Assembly: GCA_944323585.1 (NCBI GenBank)
Contig: CALUTA010000111.1
Span: forward strand, 1-5,233
Reading direction: 5' to 3'
Source of the DNA: Candidatus Gastranaerophilales bacterium
GTDB lineage: Bacteria > Cyanobacteriota > Vampirovibrionia > Gastranaerophilales > Gastranaerophilaceae
DNA length: 5,233 nucleotides
Position numbers and translations under genes: made by a program. Below the pieces are notes generated by a model that was given only the letters and a program-made list of their open reading frames with translations, was not told where the DNA came from and did not search any database. Positions 1 to 5,233 of the stretch are shown piece after piece. Within the stretch, counting starts at the first letter, position 1, and each line of letters starts with the position of its first letter.

Positions 1-1014
1 GTCATCACTGAGCGACTTCGCCTCAGGAAATTTTGTTTCCGCTTTCGGGGCTTCTTCTGTAGGCTTCGGCTCTTCAACCGGTTTTGCTTCTGCTTTCGGA
101 GCTTCTTCTGTAGGCTTTGACTCCTCAACCGGTTTTGTTTCCGCTTTCGGGGCTTCTTCTACAGGCTTCGGCTCCTCAACCGGTTTTGCTTCCGCTTTCG
201 GGGCTTCTTCTACAGGCTTCGGCTCCTCAACCGGTTTTGTTTCCGCTTTCGGGGCTTCTTCTACAGGCTTCGGAGCTTCTGCTGCAGGTTTTGCACCTTC
301 CGGAGCCGGCTGGTTCTGCTGTGCTTCTGCTTTTTTAGATGCCATTTTCTTACCTTTTGCGGCACCGCCTTTGATAATACCAAATGCAGGAACCGCTGCC
401 GCAACTTCGACAGCCCCGTCCATTGCCTGTGACATGCCGGCTTTTGCTTCAGCCTCGGTTGTTGAATCATAATATTTTTGAGCACCTGCAATGACATTTT
501 TGCCGCCATTGTAAGTCATATAAGCCGCAAGCCCAAGACCTGCAACTTTTGCAGTACCTGCAACTCCTGCAACAACCGCAGCACTTGCGCCGGCTGCAGC
601 AGCAACCGGTGCGGCAAACGCTAATAAAGCAACAGTACCGACAGTCATTGCAGTTCTTTTTAAGCTGAATCCGTTTTCATCACAGAACATGCCTTTTACA
701 AAATTTTTACCGCTGTTCAATGCAATTTCGCCGATTTCACCCCAGCTTAATTCATGACGTTTTTTTACATCCGAAAAAATAAACTCATACTCAGGTTTTT
801 CGACATTCTCAGTCTTATCTTCAGCTTTTGCAAAAGTTATCATCAGCCCTTTCTTTGGCTTCAAATTTGTTGAGTCTGCTGAAACTGTATCAGCAGAAAT
901 TACAGGTGTTGAATAAAAAATGTTTTCATCAACTTCAACCGTGTCCTTTTTGGCATTCTCGTAATTTTTCCCTAAATTAAATCTGATAACTTGAACTCTT
1001 AAATCGTCTGACAT
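1..1014 (-). CDS. Uncharacterised protein with Ala/Gly-rich hydrophobic segment and Lys/Glu/Pro tandem-repeat tail (3' end missing)
   Basis: I do not recognise this protein. Reading leftwards from the ATG at 1014-1012 gives 338 uninterrupted codons to the window edge, so the C-terminus and stop are missing. A GGGG Shine-Dalgarno-like stretch lies about 9 nt upstream (1024-1027), which supports this start. Residues 1-120 are mixed and charged with no signal peptide (begins MSDDLRVQVIRFNLGK). Residues about 121-165 are strongly Ala/Gly/Val-rich and hydrophobic, long enough for one or two membrane helices. Residues about 166-230 stay Ala/Gly-rich, then become Lys-rich. From about residue 245 to 329 the protein consists of five 17-residue repeats rich in Lys, Glu and Pro. 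Such Pro/Lys/Glu tracts are typical of extended linkers (TonB-like spacers are an example), but the sequence shows no TonB domain. A membrane-anchored protein with a long polyampholyte tail is an inference. It is transcribed away from the kinase gene. Confidence 0.8.
   Translation of the reverse strand, partial: MSDDLRVQVIRFNLGKNYENAKKDTVEVDENIFYSTPVISADTVSADSTNLKPKKGLMITFAKAEDKTENVEKPEYEFIFSDVKKRHELSWGEIGEIALNSGKNFVKGMFCDENGFSLKRTAMTVGTVALLAFAAPVAAAAGASAAVVAGVAGTAKVAGLGLAAYMTYNGGKNVIAGAQKYYDSTTEAEAKAGMSQAMDGAVEVAAAVPAFGIIKGGAAKGKKMASKKAEAQQNQPAPEGAKPAAEAPKPVEEAPKAETKPVEEPKPVEEAPKAEAKPVEEPKPVEEAPKAETKPVEESKPTEEAPKAEAKPVEEPKPTEEAPKAETKFPEAKSLSDD
28..282 (-). repeat. Five tandem in-frame 51-bp repeats (17-residue Lys/Glu/Pro unit)
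   Basis: The period is exactly 51 bp, with copies at 232-282, 181-231, 130-180, 79-129 and 28-78 in coding order. The consensus unit is VEEPKPVEEAPKAETKP. Copies differ by a few substitutions (A or T at position 15, V or T at position 7, P or S at position 4). The first copy begins AEAP and the last ends in F rather than P. The repeat sits inside the minus-strand gene, keeps its frame, and ends just before the window edge with a non-repeat segment (PEAKSLSDD). Confidence 0.92.
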
Positions 1015-1104
1015 AGGCAAATTCCCCTTAATTTTTTCCTCTATACAGTTATAAAAAAAAATTAATTAGCAGAATTGCGCTTTTTATGATTTATAAATTC
1101 ACAA

Positions 1105-1134
1105 TTGTTTACATAAAGATTTTTATGCTAAGAT
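1105..1134 (+). promoter_or_regulatory. Predicted extended -10 promoter for the PfkB-family kinase gene
   Basis: An extended -10 element TGCTAAGAT ends at 1134. A TTGTTT -35 candidate lies at 1105-1110, with an 18-bp spacer to TAAGAT; TTTACA at 1108-1113 is an alternative with a 15-bp spacer. Transcription would start near 1141, leaving a leader of about 20 nt that contains the ribosome binding site GGAGGA (1145-1150). A perfect 8-bp palindrome ACAATTGT (1101-1108) overlaps the -35 region and could be an operator half or chance. The opposite-strand promoter for the minus-strand gene must also lie in 1015-1159, but I see no convincing -35/-10 pair for it. Confidence 0.5.
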
Positions 1135-1159
1135 AAAGACAACTGGAGGATATTAAAAT

Positions 1160-2203
1160 ATGTGTGACGTAATTACAATCGGAAGTGCCACAATGGATGT
1201 TTTCGTCGAAAGTGATGATGCTAACATCGTATCTGTTTATACAAAAAACAAAAAGTCAGAATTTATGAGCTACCCCTACGGCGCAAAAGTCGAGATTGAA
1301 GATTTCACATCACAGGTCGGCGGAGGCGGGGTCAACACAGCCGTAAACTTCGCAAACCTCGGATATAAAACAAGTGCAATCTTTAAAATCGGTGATGATA
1401 TTTATTCAGAAGGAGTTCTTGAATCTTTCAAAAACAAAAACATTGACCTTTCAAATATAATTCAAGACCCCAAAGTCAGCACAGGATTTTCAATTATTCT
1501 TGTAAGCTTTCAGGGCGACAGAACCGTCCTTGCCCACAGAGGCGCAAATGCAATGATCAAAAAATCTGACATCAATTTTGATGCCATTAAAAATGCAAAA
1601 CTTTTATACATTGCCCCTATGAACGGCGACAGTACAAAAGTTCTGGATGACATTGCGACTTTTGCCAGCGAAAATAAGGTTTTTGTCTGCTTCAATGCAG
1701 GCTCTACAAGTATTAAGAAAGGCTTTAACTACCTCAAAAAAATTCTTGATAACGCTAATATTGTTGTTATGAACAAAGAAGAAGCCTCTCTTGCAACCAA
1801 AATTCAGGTAAGACCCGACACCAGAGAAGTTAAATACTCGGAAGAACCTCTTCATCCGGATATAAAAGAAATGTTTAAAAAATTAAAAGTCAGAGATTAT
1901 CAAATTGTTGTTATTACGGATGGCAAAAATGGAGCCTATGCTTATGACGGCAAAAAATATTATATCTGCCCTGTTTTTGACGGCCCTGTTGTTTCAACAC
2001 TCGGAGCAGGAGATGCCTTTGCTTCAACATTCTGTGCCGCACTTGAAAGAAACAGGCTTGATATAGGAAAATCACTGATGTATGCTTCTGTAAATTCAGC
2101 AGCTGCCGTATCTGAATTCGGAGCAACCCAGGGGCTTCTGACTTTTGAGCAGATAGAAGAAAAACTTAAAAGCCGCCCCGATTATACCTGCAAAACCATT
2201 TAA
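1160..2203 (+). CDS. PfkB/ribokinase-family carbohydrate or nucleoside kinase
   Basis: This is a 347-residue cytosolic kinase of the PfkB family, which phosphorylates a sugar or nucleoside hydroxyl using ATP. The fold landmarks are in order. The N-terminal strand VITIGSATMDVF (residues 4-15) carries the substrate-contacting Asp13. The glycine motif GGGGVNTA (54-61) matches PfkB signature 1. The NxxE motif N205-KE-E208 is typical of Mg/phosphate binding. VITDGKNGAY (251-260) leads to the nucleotide site. STLGAGDAFAS (279-289) is signature 2, with the anion hole GAG and catalytic base Asp285. Length is at the long end for the family, partly because of a charged stretch at about 215-237. The ATG at 1160 follows GGAGGA with 9 nt spacing. 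The substrate cannot be assigned: ribokinase, adenosine kinase, fructokinase and tagatose/fructose-phosphate kinases share these motifs. An 85-bp gap with its own promoter separates it from the redox operon, so it is probably a separate unit. Confidence 0.93.
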   Translation: MCDVITIGSATMDVFVESDDANIVSVYTKNKKSEFMSYPYGAKVEIEDFTSQVGGGGVNTAVNFANLGYKTSAIFKIGDDIYSEGVLESFKNKNIDLSNIIQDPKVSTGFSIILVSFQGDRTVLAHRGANAMIKKSDINFDAIKNAKLLYIAPMNGDSTKVLDDIATFASENKVFVCFNAGSTSIKKGFNYLKKILDNANIVVMNKEEASLATKIQVRPDTREVKYSEEPLHPDIKEMFKKLKVRDYQIVVITDGKNGAYAYDGKKYYICPVFDGPVVSTLGAGDAFASTFCAALERNRLDIGKSLMYASVNSAAAVSEFGATQGLLTFEQIEEKLKSRPDYTCKTI

Positions 2204-2222
2204 ATTATTAACAATAATGAAG

Positions 2223-2253
2223 TTATGTACTAAAGCCTTTTTTGTAGTATAAT
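2223..2253 (+). promoter_or_regulatory. Predicted promoter of the redox operon
   Basis: A perfect TATAAT -10 hexamer lies at 2248-2253. The -35 side is weak: TTATGT at 2223-2228 is the best candidate, with a 19-bp spacer. Transcription would begin near 2260 and the leader would carry the ribosome binding site AGGAGAG (2272-2278). Upstream, ATTATT and AATAAT (2204-2218) can form a 6-bp AT-only hairpin just after the kinase stop. It is too weak and lacks a following T run, so I do not call it a terminator. Some read-through from the kinase gene is therefore possible. Confidence 0.45.
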
Positions 2254-2288
2254 GAAGAAAAAAAGAGTTATAGGAGAGAATTGACAAA

Positions 2289-3134
2289 ATGGGATATAAA
2301 ATTTTAGCCAAAAAAGAAATTTGTCCAAATCAATATGAAATTACGGTTGATGCACCATATGTTGTAAGGAATGCAAAAGCCGGCCAGTTTATAATTTTCA
2401 GAGCTGACGAAAACAGCGAAAGAGTTCCGCTTACCATAGCAGACGTAAATAAAGAAAAAGGTGAATTAACCCTTGTATTTATGGCTGTCGGATACTCAAC
2501 CAAAAAGCTTGCAGCTTTGAATGAAGGTGATGAAATTCACGATATCGTTGGTCCATTAGGCCAGCCAACCCACATCAAAAAATACGGCACTGTTGTTTGC
2601 TTAGCCGGAGGCTACGGGGCTGCGCCATGCTATTTGATTGCAAAAGCTTTCAAGGAAGCAGGAAACAAAGTTTACATGATTATGGGCGCAAGAAACAAAG
2701 ACCTTATCTTCTGGGCTGACAAAATGAAAGATGCCTGCACAGAGTTATTCATAACAACAGACGACGGTTCACTTGGCGAAAAAGGATTCGTAACTCAGGT
2801 ATTGGAAAAAATCATGAACCGTGAAAAAGTGGATTATGCTATTGCAGTAGGCCCGATGCCGATGATGCGTGCGGTTGCCGAAATGACACGTGGCAAAGGT
2901 ATCTACACTGAAGCCAGCATGAACCCGATTATGGTAGACGGCACCGGAATGTGCGGAGCATGCCGTGTTACTGTCGGCGGAGAGGTTAAGTTTGCCTGCG
3001 TAGACGGTCCTGATTTTGATGCTCACAAAATTGACTTTGATGAAGTTATAAACAGAACACGTATCTACAAAGATCAAGAAAGAAAACGTGATGAAAATTG
3101 TAATCTTCTAAAACAAGCTTCGTTACAGAAATAA
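2289..3134 (+). CDS. NfnA/SudB-like FAD/NAD(P)-binding [2Fe-2S] electron transfer subunit (ferredoxin-NADP reductase / PyrK superfamily)
   Basis: This 281-residue protein belongs to the ferredoxin-NADP reductase superfamily branch that includes NfnA, sulfide dehydrogenase beta (SudB) and dihydroorotate dehydrogenase PyrK. It moves electrons between NAD(P)H, FAD and a [2Fe-2S] cluster in the cytosol. The FAD domain carries the RVPLTIAD motif (45-52) and GPLG (88-91). The nucleotide domain has AGGYGAAP (106-113) and AVGPMPMM (186-193). The C-terminal cluster motif is GMCGACRV with Cys222 and Cys225, then FACVDGP with Cys237. Asp217 just upstream fits the Asp plus three Cys ligation known for NfnA. 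The length is normal for the family. The ATG at 2289 lies 10 nt after AGGAGAG. In Nfn and Sud systems the next gene encodes the large NfnB/SudA subunit; here a Cys4 microprotein and etfBA follow instead, so the partner is unknown. PyrK is less likely because no pyrD or other pyrimidine gene is adjacent and the GMCGACRV/FACVDGPDFD ending is NfnA-like. Confidence 0.9.
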   Translation: MGYKILAKKEICPNQYEITVDAPYVVRNAKAGQFIIFRADENSERVPLTIADVNKEKGELTLVFMAVGYSTKKLAALNEGDEIHDIVGPLGQPTHIKKYGTVVCLAGGYGAAPCYLIAKAFKEAGNKVYMIMGARNKDLIFWADKMKDACTELFITTDDGSLGEKGFVTQVLEKIMNREKVDYAIAVGPMPMMRAVAEMTRGKGIYTEASMNPIMVDGTGMCGACRVTVGGEVKFACVDGPDFDAHKIDFDEVINRTRIYKDQERKRDENCNLLKQASLQK

Positions 3135-3136
3135 AA

Positions 3137-3143
3137 GGGAGAG
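3137..3143 (+). promoter_or_regulatory. Ribosome binding site that decides between two adjacent ATG codons
   Basis: GGGAGAG sits just after the stop of the upstream gene. Its GGAG core (3138-3141) is 3 nt from the ATG at 3145 and 6 nt from the ATG at 3148. The two well-supported starts in this window (1160 and 2289) have their GGAG cores 11-12 nt upstream, so the second ATG is favoured. The difference is a single N-terminal Met. Confidence 0.55.
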
Positions 3144-3147
3144 AATG

Positions 3148-3357
3148 ATGGCTATAAAAAAAGATATCCCGTTTTGTCCGGTATTGAGTATAGGCACAGG
3201 CATAGACATGGTATGCACGCAGGATCGCTGCAGCTGGTACATACCAAGCGTAAAAAAATGTTCTATGTACATCATGGCCTATAATGCATTGCTTGCAGCG
3301 AATTCCAGACAGGCTGCCCAACGCCAGAGAAGAAATAACAATAACGCAAACGGTTAA
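3148..3357 (+). CDS. Four-cysteine microprotein, function unknown
   Basis: This small basic protein has 69 residues (70 if the ATG at 3145 is used). Cysteines at 10, 23, 28 and 38 form a CX12CX4CX9C pattern embedded in the segments FCPVLSIGTG, VCTQDRCSWY and KKCSMYIMAYNALL. The last segment looks like an amphipathic helix. The tail (about 54-69) is Gln/Arg/Asn-rich low complexity and is probably disordered. The pattern resembles small Cys-rich proteins I associate with anaerobe genomes (CP-L-S...C..-CxWY...-C), but I cannot name a family. Four well-spaced cysteines could bind Zn or an Fe-S cluster; this is inference. The gene lies 13 nt after the NfnA-like gene and 3 nt before etfB, has its own ribosome binding site and is clearly part of the operon. 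That argues it is a real gene with a redox-linked role rather than a chance ORF. Confidence 0.8.
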   Translation: MAIKKDIPFCPVLSIGTGIDMVCTQDRCSWYIPSVKKCSMYIMAYNALLAANSRQAAQRQRRNNNNANG

Positions 3358-3360
3358 TTT

Positions 3361-4155
3361 ATGAAAATAGCACTTTGCATCAAACAAGTTCCGGACACAA
3401 CAGAGATAAAGTGGACGGAACATAATACTATAAACCGTGAAGGGGTTGAAAGCATTATTAACCCTTATGATGTTTATGCAATAGATGCAGCCTTACAGAT
3501 AAAAAAAGCAACTTCCGACACTGAAATAACAGCCCTGACAATGGGGCCGGCGCAGGCAGAAGGTATGCTCAGAAAAACAATAGCACTTGGAGTGGACAAA
3601 GCCGTTTTAATTTCAGATAAAAAATTTGCCGGAGCCGACACCTATGCGACGGGAAAAACACTTTCCAGAGCCATTCAACAGGTTTTGCCGGATTTTTCTC
3701 TTGTAATCTGCGGACAATTTGCAATTGACGGGGACACAGCCCAGACAGGCCCTAGTATCGCAAATCACCTGAACATTCCGCAAATAACTTTTGTGCAGGA
3801 AATAATTGAATGCACACCTGATTATATAATCGTAAAAAGGCAGGCGGATGACGGAATTGAAACGATTAAAGCAAAACTTCCGGCGCTGATTTGCATGCTT
3901 CAAAGCGGCAAAGAACCTTCTAGAGCCTTGATAAACGGATACAAACGGGCACAGAAAGCGGAAATCAAAACGTTTACCATGGAAAACCTCGGGCTTTTGC
4001 CTGAAGAAACAGGGATAAAAGGCTCGCCGACTTACGTAAGCAGGGCATTCAGACCAATAATCACCAGAACAAGCGAAAAGATTTTCTATTCAGACACGTC
4101 AGCGCAAACTCTGAAAGACAAAATACTTGAATTTATGGCAGGTGCAGATGAGTGA
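3361..4155 (+). CDS. etfB: Electron transfer flavoprotein beta subunit, bifurcation-type (EtfB/FixA)
   Basis: EtfB pairs with EtfA to form the FAD-carrying electron carrier between dehydrogenases and a quinone, ferredoxin or flavodoxin partner. The 264-residue length is normal. The N-terminal IKQVPDTTEIK (7-17) and NPYDVYAIDAAL (34-45) are typical of EtfB/FixA. AIDGDTAQTGP (121-131) follows the GDTAQ form known from clostridial and FixA-type bifurcating ETFs, which bind a second FAD. It differs from the AMP-binding form (DDxNQTGQ) of mitochondrial-type ETFs. One oddity: the two residues before AID are Gln119-Phe120 where the family usually has Arg/Lys-Gln. The start ATG lies only 3 nt after the microprotein stop and has no clear Shine-Dalgarno sequence, so translation is probably coupled to the upstream gene. 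The 3' end overlaps etfA by 8 nt. The bifurcating label is inferred from motifs only. Confidence 0.95.
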   Translation: MKIALCIKQVPDTTEIKWTEHNTINREGVESIINPYDVYAIDAALQIKKATSDTEITALTMGPAQAEGMLRKTIALGVDKAVLISDKKFAGADTYATGKTLSRAIQQVLPDFSLVICGQFAIDGDTAQTGPSIANHLNIPQITFVQEIIECTPDYIIVKRQADDGIETIKAKLPALICMLQSGKEPSRALINGYKRAQKAEIKTFTMENLGLLPEETGIKGSPTYVSRAFRPIITRTSEKIFYSDTSAQTLKDKILEFMAGADE

Positions 4156-5143
4156 AACAAAAGAAATACTCTTATACGCAGAAGTAACCCGCAGTAAATA
4201 CATTCACACTGTATTTTTTGAACTTGCCAAAAAATCCGTAGAATTGGCGGCAAAACTCGGGGATTGTAAGATTTCCGCCCTGTTGTTCACGGAGCCGAAC
4301 CAGCTTGAAAACTTTAAAGACGGATTTTTCAAAAGCGGGATTGATAAGGTTTACGTATTTGAGCACGAAAAGTTCGGAACATATAACACAGAGCTGTATT
4401 CAAAGCTTGCAATAGATCTTGTAAAGGAAGTTAAGCCTGAGATAATGCTTATAGGAGCGACAAATGAGGGTCGGGATTTAGCGCCCAGAATTTCGTCAGC
4501 GCTTCATACAGGCCTGACAGCGGATTGCACGGATCTTGATATTAACGAAAAAGGCCAGCTTGCGGCAACCCGTCCGACATTCGGAGGCAAATTAATGGCG
4601 ACGATTTTGTGTAAGACGTTGCCTCAGATGGCGACAGTCCGCCCGAAAGTCTTTAAACCGCTGAAAGAAGATATTATAAGAACTACGGAATTTGAGATAA
4701 AAAGACCGGCATTGGAGGATTTCGAAACAAAAACCGAACTGCTTGACTTTGCCGGAACGCTTGAGAATGAAATCAACGAACTTGACAGTGCGGAAGTCAT
4801 AGTTGCAGGGGGCAAGGGTGTCGGCAGTGCGGAAGGTTTTGAACTTTTGAAAGAACTTGCAAAAACCTTAAACGGAACAATCGGAGCAACAAGAGGTGCT
4901 GTAGAACGTGGGTTTGCGCCGAAATCAATCCAGATAGGGCAGACGGGCAAGACGGTAAGGCCGAAAGTTTATATAGCCTGCGGAATTTCCGGTGCCATAC
5001 AGCACCTTGTGGGAATGCAGGACAGCGAAAAGATTATTGCAATCAACACGGACGAAAACGCACCGATATTTGAGGTTGCGGACTTCGGGATAGTCGGAGA
5101 TTTGTTTAAGATTTTGCCGGAACTAACGGATTTGCTGAGATAA
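4148..5143 (+). CDS. etfA: Electron transfer flavoprotein alpha subunit (EtfA/FixB)
   Basis: EtfA carries the electron-transferring FAD of the EtfAB heterodimer. Starting at ATG 4148 it has 331 residues, normal for the family. The N-terminal domain contains GRDLAPRISSALHTGLTADC (108-127) and TRPTFGGK (141-148). The C-terminal FAD domain has AGGKGVG (220-226), GATRGAVERGF (246-256) with the conserved Arg249, IGQTGKTVRPK (263-273), and the ETF-alpha signature around ACGISGAIQHLVG (277-289) ending at Asn300. TDENAPIFEVADFGIVGD (301-318) completes the FAD site. No N-terminal ferredoxin domain is fused. The longer reading frame would open at a TTG (4127), which has no ribosome binding site and a family-atypical extension. 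The ATG at 4148, overlapping the etfB stop by 8 nt and preceded by AGGTG, gives the expected N-terminus. No acyl-CoA dehydrogenase, EtfQO/FixC or FixX gene follows within the window. Confidence 0.96.
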   Translation: MSETKEILLYAEVTRSKYIHTVFFELAKKSVELAAKLGDCKISALLFTEPNQLENFKDGFFKSGIDKVYVFEHEKFGTYNTELYSKLAIDLVKEVKPEIMLIGATNEGRDLAPRISSALHTGLTADCTDLDINEKGQLAATRPTFGGKLMATILCKTLPQMATVRPKVFKPLKEDIIRTTEFEIKRPALEDFETKTELLDFAGTLENEINELDSAEVIVAGGKGVGSAEGFELLKELAKTLNGTIGATRGAVERGFAPKSIQIGQTGKTVRPKVYIACGISGAIQHLVGMQDSEKIIAINTDENAPIFEVADFGIVGDLFKILPELTDLLR

Positions 5144-5146
5144 GAG

Positions 5147-5170
5147 GTTGTGAACCGCAAAAGCGGTAAC
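5147..5170 (+). other. Bulged hairpin directly after etfA, not a canonical terminator
   Basis: GTT (5147-5149) can pair with AAC (5168-5170), and ACCGC (5154-5158) with GCGGT (5163-5167) around an AAAA loop, leaving a 4-nt bulge. It begins 4 nt after the etfA stop. No run of T follows, so an intrinsic terminator is not supported. It may be an mRNA 3'-end stabilising stem, a Rho-dependent end, or part of the repeat-like tail. Confidence 0.4.
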
Positions 5171-5233
5171 GGGATTCTCCTCCCTAGCCCCTTGCGGGAT
5201 AGGAAAAATCCAAACCAATCCGTCATTGCGAGC
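5171..5233. repeat. Probable start of dispersed intergenic repeat DNA (cut by window edge)
   Basis: This non-coding tail contains an imperfect inverted repeat: CCTA/TAGG arms plus CCC/GGG around a CTTGC loop (5183-5203, one G-A mismatch). It ends in CGTCATTGCGAGC (5221-5233). From memory, CCCTAGCCCCTTGCGGG-like and GTCATTGCGAG-like strings recur between genes in many unrelated bacterial genomes as short palindromic repeats. Only one end is visible here, so no second arm can be seen. No ORF of coding character lies in this stretch. Confidence 0.35.

Noticed and set aside
28..282. Possible CRISPR array because of regular spacing
   Set aside because: Units are directly adjacent, with no unique spacers, and they encode an in-frame protein repeat.
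117..338. Leu/Ser/Pro-rich repetitive open frame on the plus strand
   Set aside because: It is the antisense reading of the 51-bp repeats in the minus-strand gene. The repeats lack stops on both strands, and it has no ribosome binding site or independent coding signal.
2204..2218. AT-only hairpin after the kinase gene as a terminator
   Set aside because: Six A-T pairs with a 3-nt loop are too weak and no T tract follows.
2289..3134. Assignment of the flavoprotein as PyrK of dihydroorotate dehydrogenase
   Set aside because: No pyrD or other pyrimidine gene is next to it, and the C-terminal cluster motif and operon context fit the NfnA/SudB branch better.
3046..3423. 125-codon open frame on the minus strand
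   Set aside because: It spans the end of the NfnA-like gene, the microprotein gene and the start of etfB, all of which have strong support on the plus strand. Its translation is an unordered Cys/His/Tyr-rich shadow.
4624..4950. Ser-rich 108-codon minus-strand open frame
   Set aside because: It lies wholly antisense to the conserved etfA coding region and has the skewed composition of a shadow frame.
4969..5226. Minus-strand open frame starting in the intergenic tail
   Set aside because: Most of it is antisense to the conserved FAD-binding end of etfA; the rest lies in repeat-like DNA.

Overview
The window comes from a moderately AT-rich bacterium. It holds one incomplete gene on the minus strand, a divergently transcribed sugar-kinase-type gene, a tight four-gene redox cluster, and a short non-coding tail that looks like dispersed intergenic repeat. 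The redox genes (a stand-alone NfnA/SudB-type flavoprotein and a bifurcation-type electron transfer flavoprotein) point to an anaerobe. The overall look would fit a gut-type anaerobe such as Gastranaerophilales/Melainabacteria, Elusimicrobia or a clostridial relative. This placement is a weak inference; nothing in the window fixes the phylum.

Layout. Positions 1-1014 (minus strand) are the N-terminal 338 codons of a protein I do not recognise. It has a soluble head, an Ala/Gly-rich hydrophobic middle and a Lys/Glu/Pro tail made of five in-frame 51-bp tandem repeats, and it runs off the left edge. A 145-bp divergent intergenic region (1015-1159) carries a plausible extended -10 promoter for a PfkB-family kinase (1160-2203). 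An 85-bp gap (2204-2288) with a consensus TATAAT then leads into the redox cluster: an NfnA/SudB/PyrK-like FAD-NAD-[2Fe-2S] subunit (2289-3134), a four-cysteine microprotein of 69 residues (about 3148-3357), etfB (3361-4155) and etfA (4148-5143). Gaps inside the cluster are 13 nt (10 nt if the microprotein starts at 3145), 3 nt and an 8-nt overlap, so it is almost certainly one operon. The last 90 bases contain hairpins and the start of a GTCATTGCGAG-type repeat, but no gene.

How the genes may work together. The NfnA-like protein can pass electrons between NAD(P)H, FAD and a [2Fe-2S] cluster. EtfBA takes electrons from or gives them to a dehydrogenase or ferredoxin/flavodoxin partner. The usual NfnB partner is absent from the window, as is any acyl-CoA dehydrogenase or EtfQO partner. 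The arrangement of NfnA-like subunit, Cys4 microprotein and bifurcation-type EtfBA is the most interesting point here. It suggests, without proving, a compact flavin-based electron transfer module with the microprotein as an extra metal-binding or assembly component.
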